This document shows, in pieces, positions 1 to 11,070 of a stretch of DNA of 64,000 nt; position 1 is the stretch's first letter, and each line of letters starts with the position of its first letter. The DNA is from Psococerastis gibbosa (taxonomy: Eukaryota; Arthropoda; Insecta; Psocodea; Psocidae). Both the position numbers and the translations under genes were made by a program. The stretch is from assembly GCA_963971405.1 (NCBI GenBank), contig OZ020491.1, forward strand, positions 22,562,855-22,626,854, written 5' to 3'. Under the pieces are notes generated by a model, which did not search any database, was not told the origin of the DNA, and saw only the letters and a list, made by a program, of their open reading frames with translations.

Positions 1-120
1 AATCGCCTCATTAAAAGTAACCTAATAGGTAAGTGTGCCGAGTTACAACACGTCTCCGACCGCAAGGTATGTAGCGGCTTGCACAAGTACAAGCACGCTA
101 CCACTTTGCCACCAAAGTGT
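1..120 (-). repeat. Short interspersed repeat, family with copies at 34.8 and 52.5 kb
   Basis: GAGACGTGT(C/T)GTAACTC is shared with 34816-34935 and 52523-52630, in opposite orientation to those copies. It may be a decayed tRNA-derived SINE, but no clear A and B boxes survive. Confidence 0.4.
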
Positions 121-204
121 CCATGTCCACATGTCGAAGGCGAGCTCAGATTTGCCGAAGAAAACGATGCAGGTGGCTTCATAATTTCAAAGAACTGGTC
201 CGAG

Positions 205-650
205 TTTACTCGAAAATGCTTTCCAATTTATCAATTAGTAGATGGAGAAAATGAGTAATTTCATGGTAAATAATTTTCCAGTGGTTAAATTTCCGATATC
301 TTGGGGGCGGGGGGGGGGGGGGGTTGTCCACCTGACGTCACTGGAGGTGAGATAAATTCTAGATAGGTCAGACCAACACATTAATTACCATACAGCAATA
401 ATGGCAGGGCACGCAATGCATTTGAGCGCGAATTTTCTATCATTTTTTGAAAAAATAATATTTTGTGCACAACCATAAATTTTTTTGGGAAAGCAACCTA
501 TCCGGTTTCGTTACTCAATTTAACATCTAAAACATGCCTGAAGGTAGAAAACATCGTAGAAAGGTTTCGCAGAAAAATTATTTTTAATCATTTTTCATTA
601 AAATTTAGTTATTTTATTTTTGTGTTATGTGTTACATACTAATACATAGT
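205..650. repeat. Interspersed repeat family R-A, partial copy
   Basis: Shares TTTATCAATTAGTAGAT, a poly(G) tract and GGCAGGGCACGCAATGCATT with 13470-14375 and 14376-14800. No coding capacity. Confidence 0.6.
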
Positions 651-780
651 CTGATTTAATTTTCATGCAGTTGGATGGTTTTAATGTAAAAAGGATTTTA
701 CATGCGAATGTAGTTAGAGGCTATGCTTACGTAATCAGTGCCGGATTTGGACACATGGGGCCTAGGCTGGAATCTAGTGG

Positions 781-1164
781 GGCGCCCATTCCACCGACCG
801 GCTAGGGCTATTTCCAAAAACGGTGACGTGGTAGCAGACATTCAAGACTTAGGTGGCGTTTCCACCGACCTCGCATTGCAGAATTGACGAAAATGTTTAT
901 TTTCCTCTATGCCATATTTAAAATTGATCAATGATCATACAGTAAAATCACAAACAAACAAACTAAAATTAAAAAATGACGTCATAGGATATGTTAAGTA
1001 CAAACATTTTAATAGATTTCTATAAATAGAAAAATTCTAATTTCCGTCAATGTCATTTGCATTCTGCAATGCGAGGTCGGTGGAAACGTCACCTAAGTCT
1101 TGAATGTCTGCTACCACGTCACTGTTTTTGTAACTAGCCCTAGCCGGTTGGTGGAATGGGCACC
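781..1164. mobile_element. Nested hairpin MITE, composite C1
   Basis: Outer inverted ends are GGCGCCCATTCCACCGACC / its complement. At the hairpin apex a second MITE is inserted, with ends TTAGGTGGCGTTTCCACC / complement (here GGAAACGTCACCTAA). The core GGTAGCAGACAT is present on both arms. Flanking trinucleotide is TGG on both sides. Confidence 0.75.
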
Positions 1165-1165
1165 T

Positions 1166-1883
1166 GGGCAAGGTCGTAGCCAGAAGGGGGTCCAGGGGGT
1201 CCGGACCCCTCCCGAAATATTTGCAGCGTACACTAGATACGAGTACCTAACCTAACATCGTAGAATGGAGTTTTATATTGAGCATGGAGCTAATAAAACT
1301 ATGGAGCCACCATGTCGTATTTCGGCTGTACTGGAGGACTGAAGCCACGACCACGCCCCCTCATAGGTGCATTTTGGCGGGAAATTCAAATTTAATAGTT
1401 TTATTATATGTTTTCCTTATAGTTTTCTTTGTTGTTTCATATATAATTATATGTATTATTTACATTTATTATATATATTGTTTAAAATGTAAATTAAAAG
1501 TACTGAAAGATCTGCATTTTTTATTTTTATCTAAAAGTAGGGAAAACTTTGCTTAAAATATTGTTTAAAATATAAATTAAAAGTACTCCAAGTCCTGCAT
1601 AAAAATATTGCTGGTTACGTGGCATGATTTTCCGTTGTAAATAATCTTTAAATAATCTAATAAAAAATAAAATGTTACCACGGTATCAAATGGCAAAAGG
1701 CTCAATCTGCTCTTATGCTACGGAAATAGCCGAAGTCACGAAGTCAAGAGGCTTCATTCCGAATGTTTACGATGAGTCAATAGTTTTAATAGTTTTACTA
1801 TGTCTATGATATTGAGGCTACCTTACCTCCGGTGACGTCAGATGGTCCCCTCCCGAAAAAAAATTCTGGCTGCGGCCTTGCCA
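1166..1883. mobile_element. Host repeat with CAAGGYCGTAGCC ends (carries the 1283 element)
   Basis: Left end GCAAGGTCGTAGCCAGAA and right end TTCTGGCTGCGGCCTTGCC are inverted repeats. The interior is GGACCCCTCCCGAAA plus AGAATGGAGTTTTA, also seen at 12788-12920. A 3' fragment lies at about 18112-18135. Confidence 0.65.
1283..1808. mobile_element. hAT-like MITE, CATGGAGC family, with perfect 8-bp TSD
   Basis: Flanked by ATATTGAG at 1275-1282 and 1809-1816. Terminal inverted repeats are CATGGAGCTAATAAAACTAT and CATAGACATAGTAAAACTAT (from the right end). A second copy is at 27253-27764. It sits inside a repeat that appears without the insertion near 12788-12920. Confidence 0.85.
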
Positions 1884-2148
1884 GTGGAAACCTGCGCTTA
1901 CTCGTATATAAAAGTAGTAGGTCAAAGCAGACCAAAGCTCATCAAGGGCCGTAGACAGGGACCGCCCCCCCCCCCCCCCGAGAAAAATAGCTTTATACTA
2001 GATGGAATGGACTTTTGAAGGAAATGAAGAGAAATTGTTACTCAAGTAAGGGAAACGCGATATTTGTCAGGTCACCGCCCCCCCCCCCCGAAAACTTTTT
2101 CTGAAACCGTCCCTGGCCGTAGAGAAGAAGTGGTTAATCGGTATTAAT

Positions 2149-2515
2149 AAGTGTGTACGTCCCATAGGAAATTGGCAGTCCGATATTTAATACCTCTTAT
2201 TTTTATTTATAATTAACTAAGCAATGTATTAAAATATGGGTTCATTTATGTTGTAAAAGACTACTTCATGCATCATTATAATAGGGTATTATTAATTTTT
2301 TTGTTTTTGTATCTATTTTACGTGATATTTTAGCCCTCAATCATTTTTATGAAAAAGCTACTAAAAAGTAAAAATATATTATTATATGATGCATGAAGTA
2401 GTCTTCTGCAACTTAAATGAGCCAAATCTGTAATATCTTGCTTTAGTAAGTTAAATAGATAAAAAATATGAAGTCTTTGGGGGTACCGGTACCTATTTCC
2501 TACGGGACGTACACT
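2149..2515. mobile_element. Palindromic MITE, GTACAGCCC family (copy 1)
   Basis: Both ends carry GTACGTCCC-type inverted termini. The arms contain GATGCATGAAGTAGTCTTCT and its complement. The best copy is at 37043-37430, and a half copy lies at about 11520-11900. Confidence 0.6.
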
Positions 2516-3778
2516 ATTTACAGCGGCTACAAATAATAAACCAATCTGTACCCATACATGCGATACCTAACCAAATGTTGAATTTGATTTTGCATTAAAA
2601 ACAGAGTTTCTTAAGGAAGGGTCATTCAAGTTTATGGGTTGTTTTTATTTAAAAGTGATGAAATTAAAGATAGGTTTTCTTCTCAGTTCCTACATGTTCA
2701 CGTCTGTTCTATTAATTTTTTTAACAACTCAGAAAATCCTACCAAGACTACATCATTTAGGAAGGAAAAATTACAATCATAATAAAACTTACAAAAAGTG
2801 TCAATCGCAAAATGTATGAATATATCCAAGGTCAAGAGAAGCTGTAAAGGGAAGAAACACCGCGTTGTACCGGCAAAACGAACGTGCGAACCAGCGAACA
2901 AAGTGGTTGGTGGCGTTCGCAAGAGAAATAGATTAGAAACGGTGGCAACTTGCAACTGAAGTCGGGCACGCGTTTAAACTGACAACAAACTGTACTGCGC
3001 AGGCGCGGAAAATTTTCGGAAAACTGACAAACTTTTCCAACGCAGGGGGTGAGTGTAAAGGGAGTGGGAGTGGGGGGGTTGAAATTCCCAAAAATGTAAG
3101 AGGGGGTCTTGAAGGTAGAGATCGATAACTCATAGTCAAGTCTTTCCTTTCTCTTTTCATTGCGTTCTGTCTTACTTCACCACTTGCAGCGGGTTGTCAA
3201 GAAATGGTACAATAAAGTTGGGTTTATAAAAAAACATGTCTTCTATTAAAATTAGCAATGAGCAGGGTACTAAATGTTTTATCTGAGGAGTGGCTAGTAG
3301 CTGGCTACCGTGTCAGTTCAGAATGAATGAACGGGAGTGAATGATGGTAAAAATTCTAAAATCTAAACTAAATCATTTAATTCTAACATTGTTAGGGCAG
3401 CTAGTTCACTCAGTAGCTTTAAGAAAATAATTAAACAATATATCAATATATTAAGATAACGCTTGAGACTTTCTCCGGTCCTGTAATGGTGATGACAATG
3501 GATTCCCCCCCCCCCCCATATATATTTTATCCTTCTTTTTTTCATTCTTCCTCTCTTGTTTCTACTCTATTTAATATTTAATTTTGCACTTATCAATAAT
3601 ACAATATTTTTGTTTATTAGGGATAGCATGAAAACAAGACTTTATGGTCATCATATTGTTTGCCTTTTGTTTCTGTTTGCAATAAAGTCGTTTTCATTTC
3701 ATTGTTTTCTACGGAATCGAGTTCGGTACCTAAGAACTTTTTATTCTATGTTTGTAGACTGTAATTAGTGTCTGCGCT
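2516..3778. other. No gene or clear element seen
   Basis: AT-rich DNA with short ORFs in all frames, a poly(C) run at about 3497 and no family resemblance. I see no convincing coding or repeat structure. Confidence 0.5.
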
Positions 3779-3955
3779 CCTTTATCCGATAGCCTACCTT
3801 GTCCAATGCCAACGACCCAATTGATTTCGAATATTATTTATATTGTTTCCGTAGGTATGCATTTTTGGCCATTGACAAACTGGTATACGTCCTCGATATC
3901 AATCTACACAAGAGATAATGGACAAGGTGAGACAAGCTTATCATTGAGGCAAGTT
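3779..3955. repeat. Interspersed repeat family R-B (copy)
   Basis: CCTTGTCCAATGCCAACGACC ... TTGTTTCCGTA ... GGACAAG.TGAGACAAGCTTA also occurs at 25380-25990 (interrupted), 35820-35945 (reverse), 48395-48590, 49685-49880 and 53935-54115. It has no coding potential. Confidence 0.6.
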
Positions 3956-4519
3956 AACAGTCGAAACATGACTTAACCAAGTACAGGATATAGTCGGAGA
4001 TTGACAACAGTCCTACCAACGCGGGCGGCAGCGCGCGAGCCAAGTTTCTACACACCCCCGACCAGGGGCGTAAATTTGGGGGGGGGGGGGGGCACGGTCC
4101 AACTTGCCCCAGCCTCCAGCATTGTAAGACGTGTTTCATACTTCATGGTCCCCTTTACAGCAATATGAAATAAGCATTCCTTTTTTATCTTAGTAAAATC
4201 TACAAACAAACAAATCTATGCTATAAAATTATTTGCGTAAAATGCGTAAAACCCTACTATTTTGCTCATCTATTTTCAATTTTTCCCTAAATCCTGCCTG
4301 ATGACGTCATAAGGTCTACTTAGTTTTGCCCCCGCCATCATTCTAAAACTTTACGCCTCTGCCCCCGACATTGATAGTAGATCTTATGAAAAATAGATGC
4401 ATCAATTTCCCCATTAATGAAATTATCCAAAAATATATTAACTCAGTTCTATGTATTGTACTCTACAAAAATTCACAGCTTATATTACATTGTTTTTTTT
4501 AACCTGACGCTTTGCCAAT

Positions 4520-4635
4520 GGCCTTACCATGTAGAATCGATGGGAGCAGAGCAAAGCACTCCCCCCGCGAGAATGACAGGGCTGCTTAAAGCAGAAATGC
4601 TGAAAGCAGGCGTTGGAAACAACAACATAAGGGTT
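4520..4635. repeat. SINE-like repeat family R-C, 3' part with AAC-type tail
   Basis: ACAGGGCTGCTTAAAGCAGA ... GCAGGCGTTGGAAACAACAA matches the ends of copies at 7280-7470 and 47260-47550. Confidence 0.5.
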
Positions 4636-4699
4636 ATTATTTGTGGCAATACTGATTACAGTTACGGTATTTATGGTAATGCCTAGGTACTTACGTGCA

Positions 4700-4930
4700 G
4701 CCCGAGCATGGCGATAAGGTGTTATTATAATACCGGGGTTTATTTTTTAATACCGCAGTAGTAAAGTGTCCTGTGATTGCGGTATTAACAAATAAACCCC
4801 GGTGTTATAATAATGAGGTTCTGTAGGGACAGTTTTGGTCACTAGGTTCGCTGACGACAAACCGATATCCATATTATTCAAAATGGCCGTCGTTTGCATG
4901 CGAAAACTAAGCTCTTAGCATCTAATTAAA
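4700..4930. repeat. Repeat with GGTTCTGTAGGGA...CGGTTTGTCGTCAGC, uninterrupted copy
   Basis: The same sequence, reversed, borders TBC exon 11 at 27770-27860. There it is interrupted by a hAT-like insertion at a site corresponding to about 4899-4906 here. A palindromic TTATAATACCGGGGTTT pair lies in the left half. Confidence 0.55.
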
Positions 4931-5824
4931 TCTTCTAATATTTTTTACAATATTTTTACTATGCCTGGACCTTATTTCGCTGCATATAATTTAATATATA
5001 TTCTCCATGATTTATAGATAAATATCACTTTAAAATAATACGTAGGCTAATTAAAAATCATTTTAAAATAGTATTGAGGCTTATGGAAAAATCAACGCAT
5101 TGATATCATTGTAACTGGTGCTGCCATCTACAAAATGACGCCACAAATGAACCCCATTCCTAATCGCCATGATCGGGTTGCAGGTGGGAGGGACTCTTCC
5201 AATTTACTGGGTACTTTTTGACACGCCCTCGCATCAAACTCCCTTATACACCTCCCTCTCTCCGCATTTTGTGTTCACTTCATAAAAATATTTGTCAGAC
5301 GTTACGTTATGTTCAACGAAGAGGTCTTTTTCTATTTAGTTATTTTTTCATTCTTTCTTCCCCATTCTCCCTCCCTCTTCCCTACCCCACCTAACAATCC
5401 GGTCCCCGTGACTTTGTACTTCTGTTGTGCTGTTATTTTCTTTTCCGATTCCTCCCCCCCCCCTTTTCTTATTCTCTGTTGATCTGTTTACTCCTGCGAT
5501 TTGGGTCACAGTTTCTACTTTGCAAAAGTTTTCAGCACTGCTGATTTGATTTTCTATATAGTAGAATTGTTCGAGGTCCGAACAATTCAAAGATCATTAT
5601 ATCTTTTTTATTGTTTTGTTCTACGTATTGAATTCATTATTATCTACACCTATGAGGTCATTTATTAAGTAACTTTTTGCAAGTTAGCGTATTCCGAAAT
5701 CCGCTGGGCCAATGAGATTGTTTTTTTATTCTTATTATTTATTTTATTATTTTTATTTCTCTATTTTCCTATAGTTATTATTTCTAATGGCTAGACCTTT
5801 TTTGAAAATGTATTTAGTATTGTA
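4931..5824. other. No gene or clear element seen
   Basis: AT-rich DNA with pyrimidine-rich stretches at 5350-5470. No recognisable gene, splice structure or repeat family. Confidence 0.45.
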
Positions 5825-5960
5825 GGCCGGCCGCCTTACCAAGTTGAATCCAGCGGACCAGAGCAGGTTCAAAAATGCAGATAACTTGGTAGTGTGCACA
5901 GTGCCGGTAGGGAAACATGGTAGGACTTGTCCTGGTCACCTCCGAACTAATCGTGTGACT
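5825..5960. repeat. SINE-like repeat family R-C, 5' part
   Basis: GGCCGCCTTACCAAGTTGAA ... GTCCTGGTCACCTCCGAACT is shared with 58975-59170 and, in part, 47265-47350. It runs into an AT dinucleotide-rich stretch at 5960-6030. Confidence 0.55.
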
Positions 5961-6039
5961 TATATTATATTATATATATTATTATATATATTCTTATATA
6001 TATATTCTTATATATATTCTAGTTATATTCTTTGCCTCT

Positions 6040-6425
6040 AAAATCTAAGTGTTACAGCACTCAAAATGCGCAAAACCTCACTATTTCAGCCCTATTTTTC
6101 AAAGCTTTTCTCCCGGAGGTGGCCCCCGGGCCTCCCTTGTCCATAATTATATTGATTCTTTGTAATATGTAGGTAGGCTTTCTTGCTCTCAAAATGTGGA
6201 AAACCCCAATATTTCAGCCCTCTGTCTCCTGAGCAACTTTTATGAAAATGCGTGCAGAGGCACCAAATTATACCACACCTTCGAAAACCTATCGTTACGC
6301 CACTGACAAGTGCCTCCCCCTTTTATGAGGCCTGGGACCGCCTCTGTCTGGGGCCCCCTCGTCCGCCTCTTGTTTGCACCCACGCCCCCCCCCCAGGGGT
6401 TAATCCGGCACTGGTCAGACGGGCC
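6040..6425. mobile_element. 3' part of a hAT-like element, CAGTGCCGGATTAACC family
   Basis: Ends in GGGGTTAATCCGGCACTG, as in the full copy at 11958-12781, and contains the CCTTCGAAAACCTATCGTTA and GCCTGGGACCGCCTC blocks of that copy. The left end is missing. Confidence 0.65.
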
Positions 6426-7279
6426 CCTACGGCTACGGCCTGGCTGTAGGTGTGGCATCCTCCTTTTACTGCTGATAAATTTACTGGTAAGAGGCAAGAG
6501 CGTATACAATACAAGACAAATTCGAAATTGTATAAGGAGAAATTCAAGTCAACAATATTATGATAGAAAATAATCGTGGAAACGTAGGCTTCTATGGACC
6601 TCTTTCAGGGACGGATCCAGCCAATTTCTTTTGGGGGGGGTATAGTGGTGGGTCAAAATAAATCAAAAATATGTAGAATCTATTAAATTGGAGCCTAATA
6701 AATTATCCTACAACAGATTGACTAAATTGGGGAGGGCAGCTACCCCTCTGCCCTCCTGCATCCGTCAATGACTCATTCGTATAGGAAAATGCTTGTGGAA
6801 AATCAATCACATCATGCGGCCAAATAAAACCTGGGTTCATTTCTCTACATGATTCCATGCATAGCAGACATTTTGGATTTCTATACGAAAGAGATCCAGA
6901 GAACTAAAGATGACACCTTTGACTCACGTGTTAAAATTTAATAAGCCCTGGGAAATGGGGCGAAGCTCAGGAATAAATGTTATGGAAAAGAATTGTCTGA
7001 GGAAGCAAGTAAGTAAGCAAAGCTTGGAAGCAATTTGCTGTCAAAACATGTAACTTAAAACTTTGCTAAGTTGCTGCGCTGGAAGTTGGGAAGCGAGTTG
7101 ATACAGTTTGCAGAGGATAAGGGCGGGCGACGAAAAGTTGAAAACACGTTCACAACGGGGAGAAGTTGGTTCGCAGCAATGAAGATGGCTATACTGCGAG
7201 AAAAGGGGCGGGAAAACTTGATAACTAGCGCTCGGATACTAATCCGCTTTAAATGGTATTGTCATGTTACTATACAGTA

Positions 7280-7475
7280 AGTAGTGGTTCGGAATCCACT
7301 ATAATCAGGAGGTCCACCCTGTCAGTCAGCTCCCCTTCACCCCGAGGTGAGAGAGTCTGCCCGTAGGGTGCCCCAAGTTAATAAACAGACTCACTCCCCC
7401 CGCCACGCTGACATGGTTGCTTAAAGCAGAAATGCCGAAAGCAGGCGTTAGAAACAACAACAACTATGCAGTAAG
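7280..7475. repeat. SINE-like repeat family R-C copy with AAC tail
   Basis: GGTTCGGAATCCACTATAAT ... CAGTCAGCTCCCCTTCACCC ... GCAGGCGTTAGAAACAACAA is closely similar to 47260-47550. Confidence 0.6.
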
Positions 7476-7539
7476 TTGTAGACTCCTGTAGTAGTATGTT
7501 TATATGATGACTTAAATATATGCTGGGCATTTTCAGTCC

Positions 7540-7690
7540 GTTAAGGCAGAGATTACCAAATATTTTGTCAACAAAGGAGGCCTTATTGTCTGGCATTCGT
7601 TCAACGTGTCCCAGCCACCTGATGTGGGCTCTCTTGATTTCGGCTACTGTCGGAGGTTCTCGGTATAGCTCGCCATTTCAACGGATGCGC
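7540..7690 (-). pseudogene. LINE reverse-transcriptase C-terminal fragment
   Basis: The minus strand reads ELYREPPTVAEIKRAHIRWL then GHVERMPDN. The IRWLGHVERM pattern is characteristic of the C-terminal end of RTE/Jockey-like LINE ORFs. It is short, with nothing else of the element attached. Confidence 0.6.
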
Positions 7691-7949
7691 CACTAGCTCT
7701 GTCCCTCCCTCTCTCCCGGATTTTGCACCTTTTGAACCATGCCTAATGTAGGTATTTTTAATTCATTTATTATTACCGTTACAGTACCCCTAAAGGAATG
7801 AAGAGGACTGCACAAAACTGACAAAATTGGAGGAGAAGAATACAACATTCACTGCAAACCAATCCATTGATTGCAACTCGAGAAGAAGGCAGTACCCCTA
7901 TTAGAGGCGGACGCAGCGACCGGCACTGCGGGCAATTGCCCCCCCCCCC

Positions 7950-8510
7950 CTTTGGAAGTCAGTTGTATTATTTGCCTCTAAAATCCTAGTGTTAACTGCA
8001 CTCAAAATGCGTAAAACCCCACTATTGTAGTCCTATTTTTAAAAAAAATTCTCAGTACCCGGGCCCCCCCTTGTGAACAATTTTATGAATTCCTTGTATT
8101 ATAGAAACGTTATGGCTCTGAAAATGAGTAAAACCCCAATATTTCAAAAACTAAATTCCCGGGGGAGACCCCCGGGCCCCCCTTGTGCACAATTTTATTA
8201 ATTCCCTGTAATATAGTCACCTTATTGCTCTGAAAATTAGTAAAACCCCAATATTTCAGACCTATTTTCCAAAGTTTTTCTCCCGGCGGAGACCCGCGGG
8301 GCCCCATCATATTCTCCAAACCCTCAGAGGTCATGCGCAAAGGCCACTAAGGTCATTCATGTAAAAGCTGCGTACGTCCATGAGAACGGCTTTCCCCATT
8401 TTATACACTTTTATGAAAATGTTCGAAAACCTATCACTTCACTACTGACAAGTGCCTCCCCTTTTCATGAGGTCTGAGACCGCCTCTGGCCCCTTTGCCA
8501 CAGTAACAAT
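7950..8510. repeat. Tandem CCCGGGGGAGACCCCC-type units (hAT-derived)
   Basis: Three units of roughly 120 bp, each with AAAACCCCA(C/A)TATT followed by a GC-rich GGGAGACCC box. The same units form the interior of 11958-12781 and the array at 45.1-46.0 kb. Confidence 0.65.
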
Positions 8511-9590
8511 AATTGGCTACTTAGCTCAATAAAATATGTTACTTTCATATCCTTTGTCAATTCACTTCTAAGTCCGCAGCAATGAAAAAGTGGATCTAAT
8601 TCAATGCTCTAGTTGGAGGAACTTTTGGAGGGTGGTGAGGGTGGAAATCAAATCGTTGTATAAAAAGTTTTATATGGATTTTGTAAGTTAGTTGTTTCAG
8701 AGTAAGAAAGAAAGAGAGCCTCGCAGTCAAAGAGTAAGACAGCCTCATCAACTTTCAAATTACTTTTTTCTAACAAGGAAAACTTGAATAATATTAAAAT
8801 TACTCTGCATTTTCCAGCGTTAATCATTTATACGGGCTCCAAGTCTCGGATAATTATTTAAATGCTGGGAAAAGCCATTGAAATGTTTAATTTATTGTAA
8901 AGTTTTAGAATAAATCAACTATGTTTCTATGCTCGTAACAACTTTGCTGGGTTATTAGAACTAGAGCAAAATAGGCTGCTATAGGCCATAAATTGAAAAC
9001 TTTTGGTTTACAGTCTGTACCGAAGAAGAATGTTGCAAAGTATTTTCGGACGATAATTTCACGACAAATGACATTAAATAACAGCGTCAGCTTCTTCTTC
9101 TTCTTCTTCTTCTTCTTGTGAATTATGATTAGTCATTTTATTGAATTATATTCCTAATATGAATCGATTATTTATGAAACCAGTCATGTCCTCAAACACA
9201 AATTTTTCAGGAGATGAAAAACCGTTCAGTTTCTTTAGTACGGCTGATGTTTTTCCCTTTAGACTCACCTAGTTTCTCTTCATGAGCTGCATATAATGAG
9301 CTATTTAGCATCGTTAATGATAGTTTTTTCTAACCTAGGGAGAGCTTTAAAGTTGGTGGACTTGACTGCTTTCAAAAATTAATACGCATCAATTTACGTT
9401 TTACAAACTTTAATGCTTCTTAAGAAGACATTAGGTCACAAATAAGACATTAAGTCATGCCAGACTTAGTTTTTTACGAGTTTTATTCTCTTTCCCTCGT
9501 AGACCACTTCAAAATCTTGGCAAAAAAAAAAAATTCCTTCAGGAACGTGACAATTTTCCCAAATCTTCAACTTTGCTCTGAGAATTGGCA
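8511..9590. other. No gene seen; CTT microsatellite inside
   Basis: AT-rich DNA with a (CTT)9 run at 9091-9117. No coding or element structure recognised. Confidence 0.5.
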
Positions 9591-9599
9591 CTTAATACT

Positions 9600-9890
9600 T
9601 TTTGCTTTCCAATTTATACGTAGTATAAGGAAAGCTTTGTGATGGTCGAAATTTTCGATTTCGAGATTTTAACGGATTTACACGTTTTCATGTCCCAGGA
9701 ACCCAAAAAAGTGGTTTTTACAAAATGTCTGTCTGTCGCTCTGTCTTTCTGTCTGTATGTATGTCTGTTGTTATTGTTGTTGTTGTTGTTATGTATGCCC
9801 CCCCGAGATATCGGAAATTTAACCACTGGAAAATTATTTACTATGAAATTACTCATAATCTCTATCTACTAATGTTGATAAATTTCAAAT
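9600..9890. repeat. Interspersed repeat family R-A fragment with GTCT microsatellite
   Basis: ATACGTAGTATAAGGAAAGC ... GGTTTTTACAAAATGTCTGT then a TGTT-rich stretch. It is the reverse complement of 14133-14370 and resembles 22130-22350. Confidence 0.6.
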
Positions 9891-9899
9891 TGGCCAGAG

Positions 9900-10712
9900 T
9901 CTGTTAAGAGTGTGTACACAGCCCGAAGGAAATTGGCAGCCCGAAAGAACAAACTTCGCTTGCACCCTTCTGGGCAAAGTGTTCATGGTATAAATTAGGC
10001 CTAATGGTAGCAGTGCCATCTCCCATGTTGTGAATCCCAAAAGGAAAGACAGAGAGCTGCCTTAAATAATAAGTCTCTTGTACTGGAACAGTAGCCAGTG
10101 AAATATTTTGCGTGTAGTCAAAGACAAGGGCTGTTTTAGTTTTACCATGTGTAATAATTTCACACAGGTTTTAATTATGAAACCAGTTAAGTCCCGGACG
10201 TGACTGATTTCAAAAATAAATGAAATATTCAAAGCGATTCCATTGCATTAGTTAGAGTGGGACTTCACTGGTTCCACAACTCAACGATGCATCTTGCCAC
10301 AAAGAACATACAAATAACAAAAAATTAAAATGTCGAAAAGTGTCACTTTACTGGTTTCATAAATAATCGATTCATATAGGCTATATTACTAAATAATTAT
10401 TTTATTAGTTGGGAATACAATATCATTACTCCTGGGTTGTATGAAAATCGCGAAGTATTAGGCTAAGAGACAGATTTCAAAAAAAATTGTGAATCAATTT
10501 CTCGTTCCACGGCCGCAAAAGATGTGAAAGTGGTCAAATGAAAATTTTATCCAAAAGCTGTCTATTTCCCTCACTGTTTCACTAATACTATATAGAGGCT
10601 ACAATAAATTATATAAATCTGATTTTTGTGGTCTAAAAACATTTCAGGTGAGAAAATGCCCATTTCCTGTGAAAGCTTGTATTTTGTATATATGCATTGT
10701 TCTTCTAATCAC
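9900..10712. other. No gene seen between repeats and transporter 3' end
   Basis: AT-rich. A short GCCCGAAGGAAATTGGCAGC fragment of the palindromic MITE family lies at 9917-9945. Nothing else is recognisable. Confidence 0.45.
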
Positions 10713-10718
10713 TTTATT
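10713..10718 (-). promoter_or_regulatory. Candidate poly(A) signal of the SLC35G1-like gene
   Basis: AATAAA on the minus strand, about 113 nt downstream of the stop codon at 10831. It is the nearest canonical hexamer. No transcript data are available, so this is inferred. Confidence 0.45.
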
Positions 10719-10830
10719 ACGGCTATGGAATACGAAATTAAGCAATTTAGACAGAAATACACGCCCATTCCTTGTTTACAAAATATTTCAAGATCTGTCC
10801 CTTAAGAGATAACAAGAAAACAAACAAATT

Positions 10831-11070
10831 TTATGGAATACGTTCGAATATATTTTTAATCTGTGGTTCAAATGTCATCCCTACGACACAAGTCAACACG
10901 GCAGTGGCGCCCAGACCACTCATCCAGTCCGGAATCTCGTGGAAAATTGAGACTTGTAGGATGAATGCCAAAACAATGTCCAGAGATCGAATCACGGAAA
11001 CCTTTCCTGCTCCCTCGCGGCCTAGGGCCAGTGCCACCAGTACTTGGCCACTCAGCCCTAGTAAACTTAC
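10831..11070 (-). CDS. SLC35G1: SLC35G1-like exon 5 (C-terminus)
   Basis: Encodes residues 301-379 and the stop. It contains LLGLSGQVLVALALGREGAG and VIRSLDIVLAFILQV, typical of the last EamA helices. The exon starts directly with GTAAGT after TATAG, so the acceptor is immediately followed by a perfect donor-like hexamer. The palindromic repeat at 11083 begins a few bases upstream. Confidence 0.88.
   Translation of the reverse strand, partial: VSLLGLSGQVLVALALGREGAGKVSVIRSLDIVLAFILQVSIFHEIPDWMSGLGATAVLTCVVGMTFEPQIKNIFERIP

Noticed and set aside
1240..1260. CCTAACCTAAC as telomere-like repeat
   Set aside because: Only two units, located inside a dispersed repeat.
2933..3160. Pro/Leu-rich minus-strand ORF of 75 codons
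   Set aside because: Explained by reading purine-rich DNA backwards; no domain, splice sites or conservation evident.
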